Source: Liolophura sinensis | Taxonomy: Eukaryota > Mollusca > Polyplacophora > Chitonida > Chitonidae | Direction of reading: 5' to 3' | DNA: 64,000 nt | Assembly: GCF_032854445.1 (NCBI RefSeq) | Contig: NC_088300.1 | Coordinates: forward strand, 24,225,608-24,289,607 | Part shown: positions 58,250 through 64,000 of the stretch, one piece after another | Position numbering within the stretch: the stretch's first letter is position 1 | Layout: each line of letters begins with the position of its first letter | Made by a program: the position numbers and the translations under genes | The notes under the pieces: generated by a model | Databases searched by the model: none | Seen by the model: the letters and a program-made list of their open reading frames with translations, nothing else | What the model was told of the DNA's origin: nothing

Positions 58250-58485
58250 TGTTAACATGGTATCCGTTTCCGGATATTTTGCAGTCAACCTTTTATACTG
58301 TGGTGTAACTATATTTTTACCCACGGAGTGGGAGAGTTGGGAACTGGTCAGTCGAGTCGTGTCTGTGCACGGACGTGAAGGCATGATGTGGACTGGAATG
58401 TGTGAGGCGGAAAGCCGGAGTCAATAAGTGGTGAATTGGATTGATTGTGTTGGCGTGTCTTTATATATCCACAGGGTATTTAACA
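58250..58485 (+). repeat. Ty1/copia 3' LTR
   Basis: Starts TGTTAACATGGTATCC after the purine-rich GATAGTTGAGAT and ends CAGGGTATTTAACA. About 236 bp against 252 bp for the 5' LTR. Confidence 0.88.
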
Positions 58486-58489
58486 CTTA

Positions 58490-58790
58490 TGTGTTTCGCG
58501 CGCTTGTCTCATTGTTACGTAAACTTGGCTTTCCTATTCATTGGCGGAAAGTAGTGGACCCGTCACAATCCATAACTTTCCTAGAAATACAGTTGGAATC
58601 CCTCGATGTGATAAAATCATTATCAGCGAAAAAACTCTTACGTTACTAGAGTTCTGCAACAGGCGGCGAGCATTCAAGCAGCAACTAAACTGGGCGGCAT
58701 CGGTTGTGTATGGAGGTAGGACTTTCCTTAGCCGCATAATCAACCAGTTAAACACTCCGCGGCGACTTAAAGAATCGCTTTGTTTTGTTT
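58490..58790 (+). pseudogene. DIRS-like (tyrosine-recombinase retroelement) RT/RNase H fragment
   Basis: The plus strand encodes RALVSLLRKLGFPIHWRKVV then DPSQSITFLEIQLES. After a one-base shift it continues ISEKTLTLLEFCNRRRAFKQ and QLNWAASVVYGGRTFLSRII. The LNWA..VV.GGRTFL.R signature is typical of the RT-RNase H region of DIRS/Ngaro elements. It begins within a few bases of the copia 3' LTR and ends where the 38-bp array starts. No YR recombinase or split direct repeats are seen. Confidence 0.8.
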
Positions 58791-60420
58791 ACTTTCTCAT
58801 GGATTTAAAGGATCATTTTGTTTTGGCTACTTTCTCTTGGACTTAAAGGATCGTTTTGTTTTCGCTACTTCCTCTTGGATTTAAAGGATCATTTTGTTTT
58901 GGCTACTTTCTCTTGGACTTAAAGGATCATTTTGTTTTGGCTACTTTCTCTTGGACTTAAAGGATCGCTTTGTTTTGGCTACTTTCTCTTGGACATAAAG
59001 GATCATTTTGTTTTGGCTACTTTCTCTTGGATTTAAAGGATCGTTTTGTTTTGGCTACTTTCTCTTGGACATAAAGGATCATTTTGTTTTGGCTACTTTC
59101 TCTTGGACTTAAAGGATCATTTTGTTTTGGCTACTTTCTCTTGGACTTAAAGGATCATTTTGTTTTGGCTACTTTCTCTTGGACTTAAAGGATCATTTTG
59201 TTTTGGCTACTTTCTCTTGGACATAAAGGATCATTTTGTTTTGGCTACTTTCTCTTGGACTTAAAGGATGGTTTTGTTTTGGCTACTTTCTCTTGGACTT
59301 AAAGGATCATTTTGTTTTGGCCACTTTCTCTTGGCTTAAAGGATCATTTTGTTTTGGTTACTCTCTCTTGGACATAAAAAATCATTTTGTTTTGGCTTCT
59401 TTCTCTTGGACATAAAGGATCATTTTGTTTTGGTCACTTCCTCTTGGATTTAAAGGATCGCTTTGTTTTGGCTACTTTCTCTTGGACATAAAGGATCATT
59501 TTGTTTTGGCTACTTTCTCTTGGACTTAAAGGATCGCTTTGTTTTGTTTACTTTCTCTTGGACTTAAAGGATCATTTTGTTTTGGCTATTTTCTCTTGGA
59601 CTTAAAGGATCATTTTGTTTTGTTTACTTTCTCTTGGACTTAAAGGATCATTTTGTTTTGGCTACTTTGTTTTGGACTTAAAGGATGGTTTTGTTTTGGC
59701 TACTTTCTCTTGGACTTAAAGGATCATTTTGTTTTGGTTACTCTCTCTTGGACATAAAAGATCATTTTGTTTTGGCTTCTTTCTCTTGGACATAAAGGAT
59801 CATTTTGTTTTGGCCACTTTCTCTTGGCTTAAATGATCATTTTGTTTTGGTTACTCTCTCTTGGACATAAAAGATCATTTTGTTTTGGTTTCTTTCTCTT
59901 GGACATAAAGGATCATTTTGTTTTGGCCACTTCCTCTTGGATTTAAAGGATCGCTTTGTTTTGGTTACTTTCTCTTGGACATAAAGGATCATTTTGTTTT
60001 GGCTACTTTCTCTTGGACTTAAAGGATCGCTTTGTTTTGTTTACTTTCTCTTGGACTTAAAGGATCATTTTGTTTTGTTTACTTTCTCTTGGACTTAAAG
60101 GATCGCTTTGATTTGTTTACTTTCTCTTGGATTTAAAGGATCATTTTGTTTTGGCTACTTTCCCCTGGATTTAAAGAATAATTTTGTTTTGTTTACTTTC
60201 TCTTGGATTTAAAGGGTCGCTTTGTTTTGGCTACTTTCTCTTGGACTTAAAGGATCATTTTGTTTTGGCTACTTTGTCTTGGACTTAAAGGATCATTTTG
60301 TTTTGACTACTTCCTCTTGGACTTAAAGGATCGTTTTGTTTTGGCTACTTTGTCTTGGATTTAAAGGATCGTTGTGTTTTGGCTACTTTCTCTTGGACAT
60401 AAAGGATTATTTTGTTATAT
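58770..60420 (+). repeat. 38-bp tandem array (about 43 copies)
   Basis: Units of GGATCATTTTGTTTTGGCTA followed by CTTTCTCTTGGACTTAAA. Variants include GGATCGCTTTG, GGATGGTTTTG, TGTTTACTTT and ACATAAA. A few units are one or two bases short. Variant combinations recur, for example TTGGTTACTCTCTCTTGG three times and GGATCGCTTTGTTTTGTTTA three times, suggesting multi-unit duplication. Confidence 0.96.
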
Positions 60421-60600
60421 GTGAAGATCGTTTTGTTTTGGGTGCCTTGTCTTGGATTTATAAGATCAATTTGGTGTGAAAGATTATTGCATTGTTGCGG
60501 CGTATGTGAAGAGGTTATACTTGACATATCTTCAATGTGAAGGATTATTTCTTGTGTATATGGGCGATCATTTTGTCGTGTGAAAGATTGATTTATATTA
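60421..60600 (+). repeat. Decayed right margin of the 38-bp array
   Basis: GTGAAGATCGTTTTGTTTTG, GTCTTGGATTTATAAGATCA and GGCGATCATTTTGTCGTGTG with intervening unique sequence. It resembles the 53650-53870 stretch in degree of divergence, and both contain TATGTGAAGG/ATCATTTTG arrangements. Confidence 0.75.
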
Positions 60601-60969
60601 TATGTGGGCAATGCTCTATTATTAAGAAAATCTATCTAATTTAAAGATGATGAAATTTTGACTACGCATGACTATTTTACTGATGGGCTTAAGTCTAACT
60701 ATTCATTTCACTGTTAATGTTTTTCAGTTTTAAGCCGAGAAGAAATAAGATTAATTCTCGGGTTATTTCACAGCTAAAAAGTCTGCAATTAAAAATTAGA
60801 ATCTCCGAAAGTGTGCTGAACGTCTTAAAACGCTTTTTAGCATCTTAGTCTTCTTAATACTCCAACGAAAAGCTCAAAACACACATTTCAGTGCATATTA
60901 TTCCCATTGCGCATAAAACAATAATTTTAGAACTAATACAGGCCCTCAGAAACTTACCTGCTGTGATGT
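60601..60969. other. No gene recognised; possible leader of the downstream element
   Basis: No LTR end or primer-binding site could be recognised between the 38-bp array and the gag ORF at 61319, so the left end of that element is undefined. Confidence 0.35.
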
Positions 60970-61225
60970 CTCGCAGATGTGAAGCCCATGACAGATGTGA
61001 AGCCCATGGCAGATGAGAAGCCCATGGCAGATGTGAAGCCCATGGCAGATGTGGAGCCCATGGTAGATGTGAAGCCCATGGCAGATGCTGAGCCCATGGC
61101 AGATGTGAAGCCCAAGGCAGATGTGGAGTCCTTGGCAGATGTGAGGCCCATCGCAAATGTGGAGTCCATGACAGATGTGAAGCCCATGGCATATGTGGAG
61201 CCCATGGCAGATGTGGAGCCCATCG
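60970..61225. repeat. 18-bp tandem repeat (about 14 copies)
   Basis: GCAGATGTGAAGCCCATG and variants (GATGTGGAGCCC, GATGCTGAGCCC). Open in several frames on both strands because 18 is divisible by three (for example ADVKPM on plus, MGFTSA on minus). I regard those frames as non-coding. Confidence 0.93.
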
Positions 61226-61318
61226 CAGATGAAATCTGAATCCTTGAAATGTGTAAACATATGTGAGAAGCGATTGCTTAATTTTAACGGTGAATGATTC
61301 AGTGGTTAAATATTTACA

Positions 61319-62342
61319 ATGGGAGATTTTGATCCTAAACAGTTTGTTAATGCGCCCGATCAGGATGTTTTTGAGAGTTTAAAGAAGGAAGACTTGGTTA
61401 AGTTAGGGACATTTTTAGGTTTGTCCATAAAGTCTTCATGGAGGAAAAGAGATATGCAGCATACTTTGTTGAAACATTTAGTGGAGATAGGGAAGTTTGA
61501 TAGTTCTGCATTATCTGATTATGAGTTCGAGGGTCAGTCTGATGCCGAGCTTAAGTTTAAGCAGTTAGAGTTAGAAAAGTTGAGATTGGAGGAAAAAAGA
61601 GAAAGAGAGGGAACATGAGATACAGTTAGAAAAGTTGAAAATGCAGAGAGAGAGAGAGGAAAGAGAGAGGGAAGTGCAGAGAGAGGAAAGAGAGAGGGAA
61701 GTGCAGAGAGAGGAGAGAGAGAGGCAAGAAAGAGAGAGGGAAAGAGAATTGGAGTTCCAAATGAAAAAGTTAGAGGTAGAGAGAGATGAGAAACCGGGTC
61801 CTTCCGGTAGACAGGGTTCAGGATTTGATGTGACCAAATACATTCGGTTAGTTCCATCCTTTCAGGAAAAAGAGGTGGATAAGTATTTTCTGCATTTTGA
61901 GAAAATTGCAAATAGCTTGAAGTGGCCTAAAGAGTTCTGGACTATGTTATTACAGAGTGTGCTAATTGGAAAGGCCAGGGAAATTTACACTCAGTTAAGT
62001 GTAGAGAATGCTTCCAATTATGACTATGTGAAAGAGGTAATTTTGAAGGGTTATGAATTGGTGCCTGAAGCTTACCGCCAGAAATTTCGTAACTATGAAA
62101 AAGGTAGAGATCAGACATACGCTGAGTTTGGTCGAGCTAAGGAGCAGTTGTTTGATTGCTGGTGTACAGCCAAGAAAATAGGCAAGGATTTTGAAAGTTT
62201 GCGTCAGCTTGTGCTGGTAGAAGAGTTCAAGCGTTGTATTCATAATGATGTAAAGGTGTTCGTTCATGTGCAGAAGGCGAGTACACTTGAAGAGGCAGCC
62301 AGTTTAGCTGATGATTATTCCTTGACACATAAGGTTACATAG
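61319..62342 (+). pseudogene. gag of the Gmr1-like element, one frameshift, ends in TAG
   Basis: ATG at 61319 opens MGDFDPKQFVNAPDQDVFES, an N-terminal region with LVKLGTFLGLSIKSSWRKRD. A highly charged glutamate/arginine-rich coiled-coil stretch follows (EREEREREVQREERE) and then a capsid-like domain (YIRLVPSFQEKEVDKYFLHF, SLKWPKEFWTMLLQSVLIGK and LEEAASLADDYSLTH). The first frame ends at TGA (61616-61618) and the second, continuing the same protein, is offset by one base. An extra G in GAGAGGGAAC at about 61605-61612 would explain this. The second frame runs to TAG at 62340-62342. Function: capsid assembly of the retroelement. Confidence 0.85.
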
Positions 62343-64000
62343 ACGGGGAAGCCATTTAATTCATTTATACGTAGAAATACCCAGTCACATGCAACAGGTA
62401 GAGGTAGCTCTACACAGAAGAGTTCTACACCAGGCTCCAGTGGTTCTACAGCTCATGGTTCACGTAGTTCAGGTTGGAATGGTAGTCCTCGAAATAGGGT
62501 CACTTGTAATTTTTGCAAGCGGGTAGGTCACGTGATGAGTGAATGTTACACGTTGAAAAGGAGACGGGAAGCTCAGAATGAGTCTAAGCCCACAGGTCTT
62601 TGTGTTGCAATGCACAAAACATTGCCGGAAGTTACATCAGCAGTTAAAAGCAGATCTGAGTTAGCTGATATGGGATTGGATAAGATTCCCAAATGCTCTA
62701 TGGATAGCTTCGCTCCGTTTATCAATTCTGGTTCAGTGTCGCTTAGAAGCGACATGTCTGGTGCTACCCCTATAAAGATATTAAGGGATACTGGGGCATC
62801 TCAGTCTCTGTTGTTGATGAATACTCTGCCCTTTTCTGAAGAGTCATACTCTGGGGTTCGTGCCCTTATTAGAGGTGTAGAGTCTAGTGACTTTGTCAGT
62901 GTTCCCCTTCATGATATTTATTTGTCATCAGATTTGATATCTGGACCTGTCAGGGTAGGCATTAAGCCTTCATTACCTTTTGAGGGTATTCATTTGTTGT
63001 TGGGAAATGACTTAGCACATGATAAGGTTACTGTTGATCCCTTAATGGTTGATAAGCCTTCTCTGAATTCAGTCACAGAGCCAGTTGAAAGCAAGATAGC
63101 GGGTTTATATCCGTCCTGTGTTGTTACAAGAGCTATGTCTAGAAAAGTCAGTACAGACCAGGGTAGTACTGTTGATTTGAGTGAGACTTTTCTCAACAAC
63201 ATGTTGGATGGAGATTCTTCCAAATTAGACAGCCAGCAGGAAGTAGATACTAATTTTGTTAGTGGTGATCAGCCATTTTGTAGGACTGAGTTGATTGCTG
63301 AACAACACAGTGATCCAAGTATTTCTTGCTTGTTTAATGATGCAGCTAAAGATGGTGAATCTTTACCTGACCCATGCTACTACTATGTCAAGTCTGGCAT
63401 ATTGATGCGGCAGTGGAGGCCTCCCGATGTTTCGTTGGAGGATGAATGGGCAGTTAAGCATCAGGTAGTTGTGCCCAAGTCTTATCGTAAAGACATACTG
63501 ACTATAGCGCATGAAACGCCGTTAGCAGGTCATTTAGGTGTTAATAAGACCTATCATAAGATTCTCAGTCATTTTTATTGGCCAGGAATAAGGAAAGATG
63601 TTACTGAATTTTGCAGGTCTTGTCATGCATGTCAGTTAGTGGGGAAACCTAACCAGACAATTCCCAAGGCAGCCTTGAGGCCTATTCCTGCAATTGGTGA
63701 GCCATTCAGTAGAATCTTAATAGATTGTGTTGGTCCGCTACCTAAGACAAAGTCTGGAAATCAGTATATGTTAACTATAATGTGTACTTCAACTCGTTTC
63801 CCTGAGGCAATTCCACTAAGGAATATTACTGCCAAGACTGTAATTAAGGCTTTAGTTAAGTTCTTCACCATGTTTGGTCTGCCTAAGTCAGTACAGTCAG
63901 ACCAGGGTTCAAATTTCATGTCTGGTGTGTTCCAACAAGTTATGCATGAGCTACGTATTAGCCAGTATAAGTCCTCAGCTTATCACCCACAAACTCAAGG
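62343..64000 (+). CDS. Nucleocapsid, protease and integrase of the Gmr1-like element (partial at window end)
   Basis: Open without interruption for 552 codons from the TAG to the window edge, in the same frame as the second gag part. The first 50 residues are serine/glycine-rich. A CCHC zinc knuckle follows (CNFCKRVGHVMSEC, 62505-62546). The aspartic protease has RDTGAS (Asp at 62787) and a later flap/second segment HLLLGNDLA. A linker of about 150 residues leads to the integrase HHCC domain (HETPLAGHLGVNKTYHKIL, then CRSCHACQ) and the DDE core (LIDCVGPLP with Asp at 63723; SDQGSNF with Asp at 63900; YHPQTQG at the edge). The catalytic Glu lies beyond the window. It was missed as a closed ORF because it has no stop in the window. 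Confidence 0.9.

Larger units (their letters stand above)
54105..58485 (+). mobile_element. Ty1/copia retrotransposon (GalEa type), decayed
   Basis: Complete outline from 5' LTR to 3' LTR with primer-binding site, gag, protease, integrase, RT and RNase H in copia order. The gag signature (VTDLDKKKQA), protease (DTACTRTVCG) and RT context (SKEALRIVL, DVKTAFLQG) fit the GalEa group known from marine invertebrates; that placement is from memory. Multiple frameshifts, nonsense codons and a deletion removing the N-terminal part of RT show it is inactive. The LTR halves are clearly diverged, so the insertion is old. I could not find a convincing target-site duplication. Confidence 0.88.
61319..64000 (+). 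mobile_element. Gmr1-like Ty3/gypsy-related element, 5' part (gag-PR-IN), runs off the window
   Basis: A single collinear unit: gag, zinc knuckle, aspartic protease and then directly the integrase zinc-binding domain and catalytic core, reaching the window end. There is no RT or RNase H between protease and integrase, unlike ordinary Ty3/gypsy, where RT precedes IN. A PR-IN-RT order in gypsy-like elements is known for the Gmr1 group, first described from deuterostomes. The RT is therefore predicted just beyond 64000. Only two lesions are visible in 2.7 kb (a frameshift at about 61608 and TAG at 62340), so the copy is much younger than the copia and gypsy relics nearby. Confidence 0.7.

Noticed and set aside
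60946-61260. Overlapping open frames on both strands with six-residue periodicity
   Set aside because: By-product of the 18-bp repeat. Several frames are open simultaneously, which argues against coding.
61534-61911. Serine/leucine-rich minus-strand ORFs opposite the gag gene
   Set aside because: Antisense shadow of the glutamate/arginine-rich gag coiled coil.

Overview
The window is eukaryotic animal DNA, most likely from a mollusc (gastropod or bivalve) or another lophotrochozoan. Three things point that way: one interrupted gene with canonical GT-AG introns, no dense coding, and many tRNA-derived short interspersed elements with AAATAAAT tails of a kind I associate with marine mollusc genomes. 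The rest is minisatellites and decayed retroelements of several superfamilies (Penelope-like, Ty1/copia of GalEa type, Ty3/gypsy, DIRS-like and a Gmr1-like element). The species assignment is inference; the repeat content is read directly.

Layout. 1-11.4 kb: no gene; SINEs, a 2.8-kb array of a 38-bp unit (3341-6100), smaller arrays, and a 49-bp-unit array (10622-11366). 11.4-24.1 kb: the only host gene I can reconstruct with confidence, a minus-strand three-exon gene for a 384-residue ankyrin-repeat protein resembling vertebrate ANKRD63. Its 10.1-kb intron 1 holds a 36-bp-unit array split by a Penelope-like element, a second Penelope fragment, further arrays and SINEs. Its 1.4-kb intron 2 holds a near-complete palindrome of about 820 bp. 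24.1-30.2 kb: SINE pieces and a 3.55-kb array of a 41-bp unit with higher-order structure (26625-30178). 30.2-43.3 kb: a small coiled-coil ORF (36019-36450, minus) with a scrambled partial copy at 30.2-30.44 kb, many SINEs and a palindromic MITE-like element (42728-42943).

43.3-48.0 kb: a decayed minus-strand Ty3/gypsy element, recognised by an RNase H/pre-integrase remnant flanked by an LTR-like pair, then a set of local duplications. 48-53.6 kb: SINEs and otherwise unrecognised sequence. 53.65-60.6 kb: a decayed Ty1/copia element (54105-58485) with two LTRs, a primer-binding site and gag, protease, integrase, RT and RNase H remnants; a DIRS-like RT fragment abuts its 3' LTR, and a 1.65-kb array of a 38-bp unit follows. 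61.3-64.0 kb: the 5' part of a Ty3/gypsy-related element whose protease is followed directly by integrase with no reverse transcriptase between them. That is the Gmr1-like domain order, and the RT would lie beyond the window.

The genes do not form a pathway. The window is a record of retroelement insertion and minisatellite expansion around one ankyrin-repeat gene. The least expected items are the Gmr1-like domain order, the intronic palindrome, the higher-order array structures, and a short stretch of ankyrin exon 3 that reappears in intron 1 in opposite orientation.
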